From positions 1-16,901 of the forward strand of contig JAITAM010000071.1 in NCBI GenBank assembly GCA_031284085.1: a stretch of 16,901 bases of DNA, read 5' to 3'. This document shows positions 1 through 6,945 of this stretch, in pieces. Below the pieces are notes generated by a model. The model ran no database searches. It saw nothing but the letters and a program-made list of their open reading frames with translations, and had not been told where the DNA came from. The stretch is from Spirochaetaceae bacterium (GTDB lineage Bacteria; Spirochaetota; Spirochaetia; Treponematales; Breznakiellaceae). The first letter of the stretch is position 1. Each line of letters opens with the position of its first letter. Made by a program: the position numbers and the translations under genes.

Positions 1-389
1 ATTGACCTGTGCCTGAAATTATTTCCCTGGGCGGATTTCAGGGAAAACAAAGGGGGAATAAAACTCACGGTGAAACTGGACCATCAGGGGAAGATACCGT
101 GTTTTGTGACTGAATCCAACGCGAGGGAACATGACAGCAAGAAGATACGCTCGGTACCATTTGCCGCGAATGACGTGGTGGTATTTGACCGTGGATATGC
201 GGATTACGGTTATTTTGCCTCATTAACGAACCAAAAAGTATGGTTTGTGACCCGTTTGAAGAAGAGCACGAAATTCAGGCGGGTTCGATGTTGTTTCAAA
301 GGATCTGTCTTTTTGAATGGCTGCTCAATCCATCGCCGCCTAAAAAATTGCCGAAAAGTCCATCGGTGCAGCAGGAGTTCGTATGGTAA
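1..389 (+). pseudogene. IS4-family transposase remnant, internally deleted and cut by the window edge
   Basis: The reading frame is open from base 1, so the gene begins outside the window; the GTG at 70 lies inside the protein and is not a start. The first about 95 visible codons read like the middle of an IS4-family DDE transposase: IDLCLKLFPWADF, then LDHQGKIPCF, then VVVFDRGYADYGYF (the second catalytic Asp of the DDE triad), then VWFVTRLKKSTKF. Near 275-290 the similarity jumps to another frame, where LFQRICLFEWLLNPSPPK and VQQEFVW, ending at TAA 387-389, resemble the extreme C-terminus of the same family. The region between these parts, including the catalytic Glu, is missing, so this is an internal deletion with a frame change and the product must be inactive. 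Identification rests on remembered family motifs. Confidence 0.8.
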
Positions 390-444
390 TATCTGTTCTT
401 ATTTTGGACACTAGTGGTTTTGAATATATTTTTTTATTATATTC

Positions 445-720
445 TCAATTAATTTTATTTCCCCATTTGTTTCTTTTGATATTTTTATAGAAATTATTAA
501 ACCAATTTCTCTTGGGAATATTCTCTGTTTCATTTTTTATATATTCAATAATTACATCATTGATTTTTGCATTATTATTTTCAATGGGATTATCATAATT
601 TATTATTGATAGGGGATTATATATTTCAACAATATTATTAATACATAAGTTAATTTTTGTTTTATTTGAAGTCTTCTTGAATTTCTTTATTGCCATTTTC
701 TCCAGAAAGCTAATCTTCAT
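445..720 (-). CDS. Small AT-rich hypothetical protein (91 aa)
   Basis: I do not recognise this protein. It is rich in Asn, Lys and Ile (for example INDVIIEYIKNETENIP), has no signal peptide or membrane segment, and looks soluble and basic. The start at 720 is chosen over the in-frame ATG at 741 because GGAAGGTG sits 6 nt before it; the upstream ATG has no such site. A good sigma-70-type promoter lies at 753-781. The coding DNA is far more AT-rich than every neighbour, which suggests recent transfer. It sits between an IS4 remnant and a broken GyrI-like gene, which fits cargo left in a rearranged island. A good promoter and ribosome binding site in a decayed neighbourhood suggest it may still be expressed. 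Function unknown. Confidence 0.6.
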   Translation of the reverse strand: MKISFLEKMAIKKFKKTSNKTKINLCINNIVEIYNPLSIINYDNPIENNNAKINDVIIEYIKNETENIPKRNWFNNFYKNIKRNKWGNKIN

Positions 721-752
721 TGCTATCACCTTCCATTTCAACTAATAAACTG

Positions 753-781
753 ATTTTATCCTTTTCATACAGTCTTGCCAA
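753..781 (-). promoter_or_regulatory. Sigma-70-type promoter for the 91-aa AT-rich gene
   Basis: On the minus strand TTGGCA (776-781) and TAAAAT (753-758) are separated by exactly 17 nt; each box matches the consensus at 5 of 6 positions. The predicted start of transcription is about 25 nt before the ATG at 720, leaving room for the GGAAGGTG ribosome binding site. Confidence 0.55.
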
Positions 782-820
782 TTGATGGCAAATTCACGTC
801 TTTTGAAGCGGGAACAAGCG

Positions 821-1012
821 CTATGTCCACTGTATCGCCCGGGTCCGCACGCCGTAAACGTCATGCCGAATGTCAAGATGCTCGCTAAGATTCCCGTAAA
901 AAGGTGAGACACAAGCCGCCGGAACGTGAACAGGCCTGTTAAGCGCCGTGCCTGTTGAGCCTTCTTTACCAATGACAGAGAATGTTCCTTTAACATATTT
1001 ATTAACTTCCAT
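821..1012 (-). pseudogene. Remnant of a GyrI-like/AraC effector-binding-domain gene
   Basis: Translation from ATG 1012 gives MEVNKYVKGTFSVIGKEGST. This closely resembles the N-terminus of small GyrI-like (YdeE/SOUL-like) effector-binding proteins, whose family text continues with a Gly/Glu-rich stretch and an LW motif. Here the similarity stops after about 20 codons, near 953, and the remaining open frame to 821 does not look like the family, so the rest of the gene is deleted or replaced. A strong ribosome binding site (GCGGAGG, 6 nt before the ATG) remains. Intact members are about 150 aa, so this is a 5' stub. The family call rests on a short motif. Confidence 0.5.
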
Positions 1013-1052
1013 ATCTGTCCTCCGCTTGTTATGATTTTTATCACTCAATTCC

Positions 1053-1073
1053 CGGCTTTAACGCTTTAAGCCG
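1053..1073. repeat. Imperfect hairpin upstream of the GyrI-like remnant
   Basis: CGGCTT (1053-1058) pairs with AAGCCG (1068-1073), and two further A-T pairs close a short CGC loop with one mismatch between. It lies before the ribosome binding site of the GyrI-like stub and at the left edge of the repeat region. It could be an old terminator or a repeat boundary; there is no clear T-tract. Confidence 0.3.
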
Positions 1074-1158
1074 TGTCCTAAAGGCAGCTTGGCTTGCGTC
1101 CGCTTTTTATGTAGGGGCATTGCCCAGATCCCGACACACTCTTTCAAGCTGGCCTGCA

Positions 1159-1397
1159 GGCAAAAAGCCATACGCCGTCCCCGATACAACAACCTTTGAA
1201 ACAGCCTGTGGCTGAGAGGGGTCAGACCTCACCTCTCCCGCTTCCTGTAGGCAGAAAGCCGTACTCCGCTCCCGATACAACAACCTTTGGAACCCGCTGG
1301 CGGGCAAAAAGCCGTACGGTGTTCCCGATACAACAACCTTTGAAACAGCCTGCGGCTGCTTTGAAACACGCTGGCGGGTTGAAACAGCCTGCGGCTG
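1159..1397 (+). repeat. Three tandem copies of a REP-like dispersed repeat (about 56 bp unit)
   Basis: Copies lie at 1159-1214, 1250-1304 and 1303-1397. Each opens with a small stem GGCaaaaaGCC (or GGCAGAAAGCC), has a conserved core CCCGATACAACAACCTTTG, and closes with a stem of the CAGCCtgcGGCTG or CCCGCtgGCGGG type. The third copy carries two extra tail units to 1397. A ggGGTCAGACCTC motif lies between copies 1 and 2 at 1219-1230. The same element recurs at 10490-10554, 15456-15609 (inverted), 16085-16140 (inverted) and 16846-16901. The block ends 7 nt from the stop codon of the 893-aa gene, so on the minus strand these stems would form its 3' untranslated region. Short open frames through the block are by-products of the repeat. 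No gene is visible between 1050 and 1404. Confidence 0.85.
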
Positions 1398-1404
1398 TGG
1401 AGGT

Positions 1405-4086
1405 TTATATCAGCTTGTATTTGCGGGCAATTTCGTTTAAGGGAGCGTTCCAGTATTGTTGGGTTAGAAAAGATTGTCTGATTTTTGGATCGTCAATGTA
1501 AGCAGCCCGACTTTGTAACTGTCTGAAGGCAATGCTGATTGCGGTATTCATTTCACGTTCCTTAGCGCCGGTCTTTTGCAAGATAAGATAATAGGCAAAA
1601 TAATAAAGCGCAGAGTAAGGATCGCTTTTTAGCACTTCTGACTTTACCATGTATTGAATGTCGGTAACCGCCTGTTTCTGAGCGTCTTTCGAGGATAGGT
1701 GGCATAAAGAAAGATCCCGATATATTCTTGCAAGATGTGAAAAAAGATAGTCCGGATGCAATAATAAAAGTTCGCATTGAGTAAAACCACTCCACCAATC
1801 GGGTCTTTCCGTATAAATAAACCGCTGCTCCGGCAAATTGGAGAGGAACTTATCGGCACAATTCAAAGCTTTTTGATATTCACCGCGGATATAGTAGTCT
1901 TCAAGTTCAAAAAGCCGAGTATCATAGGTGTTTTGCGCTGTCTTAGAGGAGGGTGTTTTACCAGATAAGACATGGGAGCGGTATAACCACGCTGCAAGGC
2001 TGTCTTTACAGATATCTGCATGAGGGCCGCTGCGAATATTTTCAAATATAGTGATTGCCTTGTCATAGAAACCTATCTCAAAACAAAGCCGTCCATGCAA
2101 GAATTTTGCACGATCTACCCACTCGTATTGCCCATTTGATAGAGCGCAGTCGCTACTCTGTATGGCAAAGCGTTCGGCTTTGGATAAATTACCCTGCAAA
2201 AAGTAGATAACCGCAGCATAGTACAACGATATGGTCAACTCGTACGTTTGAGCGCTGCTTTTGGCGCTCTCAACGGCAAAACTGATGTAGTCAACGGCCT
2301 CTTCTATTTTCTGTTTTGCAGTATATACCATAGCAAAAAGCCGGTACGATTGAGCTATGTATTCCTCTTTTTGAAAATTAACTATTGCTTCTTTTAGAAC
2401 CCGAAGTGCATTCTTAGTGTCCCGTATCCCTATATAAAAGCTTGCCCAGTTATTAAACATGGGAAGCCGGTACCCAACAAAGCCAAGAGCATTCGGTTCC
2501 GGCTGATCAAAAGCCTTTTGAATACTTGTTTCGTTTCCATGGATCAGCTCTTTGAAGGTTTTATAAATGGAATAAAGCACCAAGCTCATATCCGCGCCAA
2601 GAATAGTATCAATGCTGCCTTCCTTAAAAGCCTGATCAAGCTCCGTATAATTATTATTGATCACTTCATGGTACAGTACGCTCAGCACAAGCTGGTGGGA
2701 AATATTTCCCTCAAAGGTATTCAATATTTTAAGAAGCATAAAGCTGGGAGACAGTTTTTTCTGTGCTATCTTTGCCAGCAGCTGCTTGCAAAGCAGTTTA
2801 TGTATACGGGTAGTGCGGCTGCCGAGCGCAGCTTGGGCGCGTGCGACAAAATTATGGATTTTGGGGATGGGGTCTTCAACAAAATCAATGATTCCCTGTT
2901 CGTAAAGCAAGGTAAATGCAGTGGAGATCATAATACTACTGTTTCCCTCTTCAGTCAAAATCTCAGGAATTGCCGCTCCGGGAAAATAACAATTAAAAAG
3001 AAACAAGGTATAAGCTATTTCCCATAAATCCATCGTCATCAAAGGCTCTTCTTGAAGACGATGCTCTTCAGAAGGGAGATTTATTATCTTAGGAAAGATC
3101 GCTTCCCACGCCTTGAGTTCTTTGTCGAGCGCCGGTTCGGTTAGTTCAGATGAATAGGTGGCGTAGATTTGGAGTATGGCTTTACTGCGCAGTGTTGAAA
3201 ATATGCCAATAAGCAGCTGCTGCGATGCCTTGTCTGCCCACTGAATATTTTCGAGGATGAATACCGGAGTATTATTACGGCGGCGGACTTCGGCGATGTA
3301 AGTTTCAAGTAAAAGGGTAAAAAAGACAGAAATCCTTTGGCTCAGAGCCTCGGAAAAGACAGTATGGAGACGCTGCCGCGAAAGCAGCTGTGAGAGCTGG
3401 TCTAACTTTTGAAGGTTGGTGCTGAACAATGCCCGTAACGGATCGGTAAAGGCATCAATAAAACAAGACAACCCATTCTTTTGAGGACCGAAGCGCAGCA
3501 TGAGAGGCGGGATTTGTTTGCGTATACTGTACTGGTATAGCCCGTCGATTTTGCCGATAAAAGGCGGCCCGGCAAGAATTATGTTCTTACGGGACTCACG
3601 TATGAGCATCCGCCGTATTTTTTCACGGAAATCAGATTTCTTTGTCGTTTCAGTATGCACTGAGATTTTTTCTATTTGACTATAATCGCCTTCAGTTCCT
3701 TCAAATACGGCATAGCAGCCGATGGCTTCCCTGACAAAGCTGTTGCACCAAATATGGGTCTTGCCTTCGTGCACTGCCAAGGATCGACACAAGCGTTCTG
3801 TACTATAAATAGGAATATTGCTGCCGACAACCAAGGAATAACCGTATAATTGTGAAGATGCCTTGTCTAAAAAACCGGCAATAGCGTCAAGGACGGTAAC
3901 AATAGTGAGCCACAATCCTATATTGTCTTCATCAAATGAAGCTGCAAGCACTTGTTGTTTAGTGGTAATAATTCCGCCGGATAATTTTATAGTACTAATA
4001 ATAGACTGCTCTAGAGAAGAAATAAATTCTTTTCTAGTATGGTGTAGTTGTGTTCTAAAACGCAGAAAAAACAAGAGTTGTATCAT
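1405..4086 (-). CDS. Large NTPase/TPR protein with degenerate P-loop (893 aa)
   Basis: This is probably a cytoplasmic signal-transduction or regulatory ATPase of the AAA_16/STAND kind. Residues about 25-130 loosely follow the pattern of a class III nucleotide cyclase domain (SGGIITTKQQVLAASF, then SLVVGSN) without obvious catalytic residues. Residues 168-182 (IILAGPPFIGKI) are a Walker A-like loop lacking the usual final GK[ST] Ser/Thr. Residues 275-285 (VFILENIQWAD) match the Walker B hhhhEDxQWAD signature of MalT-like and cyclase-associated ATPases. The C-terminal half, about 560-780, is helical with TPR-like repeats of alternating Ala/Leu/Tyr pairs. There is no DNA-binding C-terminus of the LuxR type. 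The start at 4086 has a weak AAAGG 6 nt upstream. It stands alone, divergent from the 4533 gene, with REP-like repeats just after its stop. Cyclase ancestry is inference. Confidence 0.75.
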   Translation of the reverse strand: MIQLLFFLRFRTQLHHTRKEFISSLEQSIISTIKLSGGIITTKQQVLAASFDEDNIGLWLTIVTVLDAIAGFLDKASSQLYGYSLVVGSNIPIYSTERLCRSLAVHEGKTHIWCNSFVREAIGCYAVFEGTEGDYSQIEKISVHTETTKKSDFREKIRRMLIRESRKNIILAGPPFIGKIDGLYQYSIRKQIPPLMLRFGPQKNGLSCFIDAFTDPLRALFSTNLQKLDQLSQLLSRQRLHTVFSEALSQRISVFFTLLLETYIAEVRRRNNTPVFILENIQWADKASQQLLIGIFSTLRSKAILQIYATYSSELTEPALDKELKAWEAIFPKIINLPSEEHRLQEEPLMTMDLWEIAYTLFLFNCYFPGAAIPEILTEEGNSSIMISTAFTLLYEQGIIDFVEDPIPKIHNFVARAQAALGSRTTRIHKLLCKQLLAKIAQKKLSPSFMLLKILNTFEGNISHQLVLSVLYHEVINNNYTELDQAFKEGSIDTILGADMSLVLYSIYKTFKELIHGNETSIQKAFDQPEPNALGFVGYRLPMFNNWASFYIGIRDTKNALRVLKEAIVNFQKEEYIAQSYRLFAMVYTAKQKIEEAVDYISFAVESAKSSAQTYELTISLYYAAVIYFLQGNLSKAERFAIQSSDCALSNGQYEWVDRAKFLHGRLCFEIGFYDKAITIFENIRSGPHADICKDSLAAWLYRSHVLSGKTPSSKTAQNTYDTRLFELEDYYIRGEYQKALNCADKFLSNLPEQRFIYTERPDWWSGFTQCELLLLHPDYLFSHLARIYRDLSLCHLSSKDAQKQAVTDIQYMVKSEVLKSDPYSALYYFAYYLILQKTGAKEREMNTAISIAFRQLQSRAAYIDDPKIRQSFLTQQYWNAPLNEIARKYKLI

Positions 4087-4218
4087 TATGGACCTTTATA
4101 TTGCCAAATGCCGTATCTCCATCTACACCGACTTGCCGAAGGCTATTGTCTTAGTTTTGGCGGACTGAAGTTCCAGCAGGCTTCATGAAGATCAAGACTA
4201 AATTGTGTGGCTTACACC

Positions 4219-4292
4219 GAGGCTATCTCTACCTCAAAAGTCCGGTCTGTCTCTGACCTCGTCGAGGTCTGTGCCGCTAGAGGTATTACCTC
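4219..4292 (-). promoter_or_regulatory. Structured 5' leader with three GAGG/CCTC hairpins
   Basis: Within the leader of the 893-aa gene three stems lie in series: GAGGTaatACCTC at 4280-4292, GACCTCgacGAGGTC at 4255-4269, and GAGG(9 nt)CCTC at 4219-4235 (read on the minus strand). Because the arms share the GAGGT/ACCTC sequence, arms from different stems can also pair with each other, which allows alternative folds. The leader from the predicted promoter to the ATG is about 230 nt, unusually long for the window. The leader carries no convincing open reading frame. No known riboswitch class is recognised. Confidence 0.4.
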
Positions 4293-4326
4293 CGATACTA
4301 ACTTTTTATTTTCACCTTTTGGATAT

Positions 4327-4354
4327 TTTATAGTACAGCGGTCATACTTTTCAA
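4327..4354 (-). promoter_or_regulatory. Candidate promoter for the 893-aa gene
   Basis: On the minus strand TTGAAA (4349-4354) and TATAAA (4327-4332) are spaced by 16 nt within an AT-rich stretch. Transcription would start near 4319, giving the long leader containing the three hairpins. The rest of the 4087-4532 divergent intergenic region holds a short CCCGCAA direct repeat at about 4420-4440 and an AT-rich stretch before the 4533 gene; no gene is seen. Confidence 0.4.
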
Positions 4355-4495
4355 AGCTTAAGTCTACCTACTAGTTATAATATATATCTATTACTCTGTA
4401 AAGCTTTCTTTCAGTCGTAACCCGCAACCCGCAACCCACTGGCAGGCTGCGAGAGAAAAACTGTGTCGGATTTTGCAGAAAATCTAAATTTCTAC

Positions 4496-4524
4496 TAGCA
4501 TGATCTCATAAAATCATATATACT
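4496..4524 (+). promoter_or_regulatory. Possible promoter for the 4533 gene, implying a leaderless mRNA
   Basis: TATACT at 4519-4524 matches the -10 consensus at 5 of 6 positions and is 8 nt before the ATG at 4533. The -35 position (4496-4501, TAGCAT) is poor. No Shine-Dalgarno sequence precedes this ATG. If this -10 box is used, transcription would begin at or within a few nt of the start codon. Confidence 0.3.
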
Positions 4525-4532
4525 CATTTTCC

Positions 4533-6020
4533 ATGAGAAGGAATTCTTTCAGACTTTCCTCACTGATAGCAGGCATCTGCGTCGTGATTTATCTTGCGGC
4601 GATTGTTTTTACCGTAGTTAGAATTACTACTATTATTTCGGACCGGCGTATCAAAGCGGAGCGTGAATTCAAAGAAATAAGTAATGTAGTTTCTGTCGGC
4701 GACAAAGGTTTCATGGATGAAGTAAGTAAAAATCTTGTGCAAGATGCACTTACTAGATCAGAAACTTTACAAGGTCTTATTGTTTCTGGATCGGATAATA
4801 CCTATCCTTTTGAGCGGGAGCAGGGGATTGTCATTCCGGTACATAACGGTAATGGGTTCCAATTTGCAGGATGGCTAGGCTTTTCAAAAGAACCTCTTTT
4901 TGGGAAGCTTTCTGACAGCTCTACCATCTCTGCAATATATAGTATTTTTGATTACCAACTGCTTATCTCTATTTTTAAGCAAAGTCTTATCGCCATCCTC
5001 GCTGCATTCTGCATAGCATTTATAGGCCTGCTCGTACAATTCTTTTCCGGAAAATCTTCTTCGCTTGAGCCGGTGGGAAAAGATGGCTTTTTAGCTGATG
5101 ATGATCTTGATCTACCGGAGCTAGATTTTGACGATCAATCGGATGATCTTGATTTTGATCTACCGGAGCTGGACTCAGACGATCAATCGGATGATTTAGA
5201 CTTTAGTCTGCCGGAGCTGGACTCAGACGACGAGCAATCGGACGATCTGGACTTTATTTTGCCGGAGGAAGATTTTGATAGTCAATCGGATGATTTGGAC
5301 TTTAGTCTACCGGAGGAGGATTTTGATACTCAACCAGATAATCTTGACTTTGATCTACCGGAGCTGGACTCAGGCGACGATCAATCGGATGATTTAGACT
5401 TTAGTCTACCGGAACTGGACTCAGACGACGATCAGTCGGACGATCTGGACTTTACTTTGCCGGACGAGGATCCTGATACTCAACCGGATGAGCAGGAAGA
5501 TACCGCTAATACAAAGGAAAAGGAGCAATCCTCTCATCAGGTATTGGCAGCGCAGAGCGACACAGCCCCACACCTTATATCGGTATTACAGCAATGTACT
5601 GCACAGGACAATGACCTTGCCTGTGTTATGATAGAATCAAAGGAAGTGGGAGGCTCAGAGGATCTGTATCAGAGTATTGCTGACGAAGCGCTTAAATTCT
5701 TTGAACTAACCGATGGTATTTTCCAAAAAGATAAACGAGGAATGTCGATCATTCTTCCGGGAGAAACACTGGAAGGATGTCGAGACAAGGTTGAAACATT
5801 CCATAAACAAGTCCTTGACAAGCACGGCAGCGTTTTTTGGGAACCCTCTGATGTATGTATAGGTATTAGCGCACGACAAGGTCGGGATATAGATGCAAAT
5901 CGGCTTTTGTTAGAAGCATCAACCGCACTAAAAAAAGCGCTATCTGACATAGAAAATCCCATCATAGCGTTCAAAGTTGACCCGGCACGCTATAAGGCTT
6001 TTCTTGATCAAAAGAAATAA
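4533..6020 (+). CDS. Membrane protein with acidic repeat linker and degenerate GGDEF-like domain (495 aa)
   Basis: The predicted architecture is TM1 at residues 12-34, an extracytoplasmic segment about 35-145, TM2 about 150-172, an acidic repeat linker about 189-319, and a C-terminal domain about 342-485. The linker holds about eight units of 16-17 residues resembling DDQSDDLDFSLPELDSD. The C-terminal domain follows the diguanylate cyclase pattern: TDGIFQKDKRGMSIILP aligns without gaps to the canonical DLVFRYGGDEFAILLP stretch, putting DKRGM (400-404) where GGDEF should be, and VCIGISA and the final LLLEASTALKKA helix also fit. The RxxD inhibitory-site Arg is absent as well. Synthesis of c-di-GMP is therefore not expected; a binding or scaffolding role is possible. 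There is no clear ribosome binding site at 4533. The 3' end overlaps the convergent neighbour by 13 bp. Confidence 0.7.
   Translation: MRRNSFRLSSLIAGICVVIYLAAIVFTVVRITTIISDRRIKAEREFKEISNVVSVGDKGFMDEVSKNLVQDALTRSETLQGLIVSGSDNTYPFEREQGIVIPVHNGNGFQFAGWLGFSKEPLFGKLSDSSTISAIYSIFDYQLLISIFKQSLIAILAAFCIAFIGLLVQFFSGKSSSLEPVGKDGFLADDDLDLPELDFDDQSDDLDFDLPELDSDDQSDDLDFSLPELDSDDEQSDDLDFILPEEDFDSQSDDLDFSLPEEDFDTQPDNLDFDLPELDSGDDQSDDLDFSLPELDSDDDQSDDLDFTLPDEDPDTQPDEQEDTANTKEKEQSSHQVLAAQSDTAPHLISVLQQCTAQDNDLACVMIESKEVGGSEDLYQSIADEALKFFELTDGIFQKDKRGMSIILPGETLEGCRDKVETFHKQVLDKHGSVFWEPSDVCIGISARQGRDIDANRLLLEASTALKKALSDIENPIIAFKVDPARYKAFLDQKK
5098..5490 (+). repeat. In-frame coding minisatellite (48-51 bp units)
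   Basis: Roughly eight imperfect direct repeats inside the 4533 gene encode the acidic linker. The conserved DNA core is close to CAATCGGATGATCTTGA followed by a CTACCGGAG-type core. Unit lengths are 48 or 51 bp, always a multiple of three, so copy number could change without breaking the frame. Units differ by synonymous and conservative changes, which indicates selection for the acidic LPE/DDLDF pattern. Confidence 0.85.
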
Positions 6021-6922
6021 TCAACATCTGAGGGCAGGATACGGCTGAGAGTCCAAGCGGCAAGCGTATAAGTAAACTGCGATCCGGAGAGAGCTGCTGT
6101 GCGCTGATTGGTATCGGTGCTTGCTCCCAGCCGGATTGTATACAAAGCGCCGTTTCCTGTTTCTATATCAATACGGCTTTCACTTGTGCCTACCGGTTCA
6201 GCAGAAAAATCTTCAGCTTCTGTGTCAAGAACGGCACGGATATATGACTCTACTTTTTGTGTATTAGCCGTTCTCTCACCGAGAAGCCAGCCATTTGCAG
6301 ACCGGCTTATCACCCAAGCTTCGGAGTCAGATTTTGATACAATTATACGTTGCACATCCGCAACGGTTACCGATGATTCAAGAAAAAGGCGGAGATTAGA
6401 CCACGCAGTCAGCGGTGAGGAAAGGTAGCCCGACAATGTGTCAAGACCCGACCGTACTTCATCGCTGCCGTTCTTTCGTAGATAGCGTTCAGTGGCGGTG
6501 GCATTGCTATCACCGATAAGTAGATCCATGACAAGCTCATTGCCCGCACGAGCAACAATACGGGAGGCCGTATCCTCTGTTAATCCAAGCCGAGCATGAG
6601 AATTTGCATTAGTGCTATACAACGGATATTTATCGGTATACGACAAGATTTGAAGCACGTCTTCAACACGTGCCGGCTTTGCCGGATATAAAGTACCGTT
6701 ACGGTTCACTGACCATGCGGAGTCTTTCACCAGATACACGGTGCCGGTATCTCCGGTAATTTCAAGACGATCAACCCGATCACGCTGCCTTGGTGGAAGC
6801 CATGCAAAGATCGCATTCTGCGAAACAAGCCTGTCCGGATCCAGTATAAAGGTCGCAATTAAAACCAATGTTAAAAGCGTAAGGACAGCCGATAAAAGTT
6901 TTATTTTAGTACGATAGTGCAT
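6008..6922 (-). CDS. DUF4340 domain-containing envelope protein (304 aa)
   Basis: An N-terminal membrane segment (residues about 9-28, LLSAVLTLLTLVLIATFIL) is followed by an extracytoplasmic region. The features RLEITGDTGTVYLVKDSAWSV, RVEDVLQILSYTDKYPLY, LGLTEDTASRIV and LLIGDSNATATERYLR are typical of DUF4340, a family often encoded next to GldG-type ABC transporter components; no transporter gene is visible here. The gene follows the 587-aa gene by 23 nt in the same direction and is probably cotranscribed with it. There is no strong Shine-Dalgarno before ATG 6922, which suggests translational coupling or a weak start. The last 13 bp overlap the convergent 4533 gene. Its molecular function is unknown. 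Confidence 0.75.
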   Translation of the reverse strand: MHYRTKIKLLSAVLTLLTLVLIATFILDPDRLVSQNAIFAWLPPRQRDRVDRLEITGDTGTVYLVKDSAWSVNRNGTLYPAKPARVEDVLQILSYTDKYPLYSTNANSHARLGLTEDTASRIVARAGNELVMDLLIGDSNATATERYLRKNGSDEVRSGLDTLSGYLSSPLTAWSNLRLFLESSVTVADVQRIIVSKSDSEAWVISRSANGWLLGERTANTQKVESYIRAVLDTEAEDFSAEPVGTSESRIDIETGNGALYTIRLGASTDTNQRTAALSGSQFTYTLAAWTLSRILPSDVDYFF

Positions 6923-6945
6923 AGTAGTTTTACAAATACCATTCT

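Noticed and set aside
721..741. Start at 741 for the AT-rich ORF
   Set aside because: The ribosome binding site lies between this ATG and the one at 720, supporting the shorter 91-aa form.
742..1044. Minus-strand 100-aa ORF
   Set aside because: It overlaps the GyrI-like remnant in another frame, and no protein-like pattern or start signal is seen.
1107..1501. Small ORFs of 66 aa (minus) and 101 aa (plus) over the left repeat block
   Set aside because: They are translations of the dispersed repeat, and one also overlaps the end of the 893-aa gene.
2518..3027. Plus-strand 169-aa ORF
   Set aside because: It lies wholly inside the 893-aa gene on the opposite strand, has no independent start signals, and is a codon-use shadow.
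4087..4532. Known structured RNA (tmRNA, RNase P, SRP or riboswitch) in the divergent intergenic region
   Set aside because: Only short GAGG/CCTC stems were found; none of the conserved cores of these RNAs is visible.
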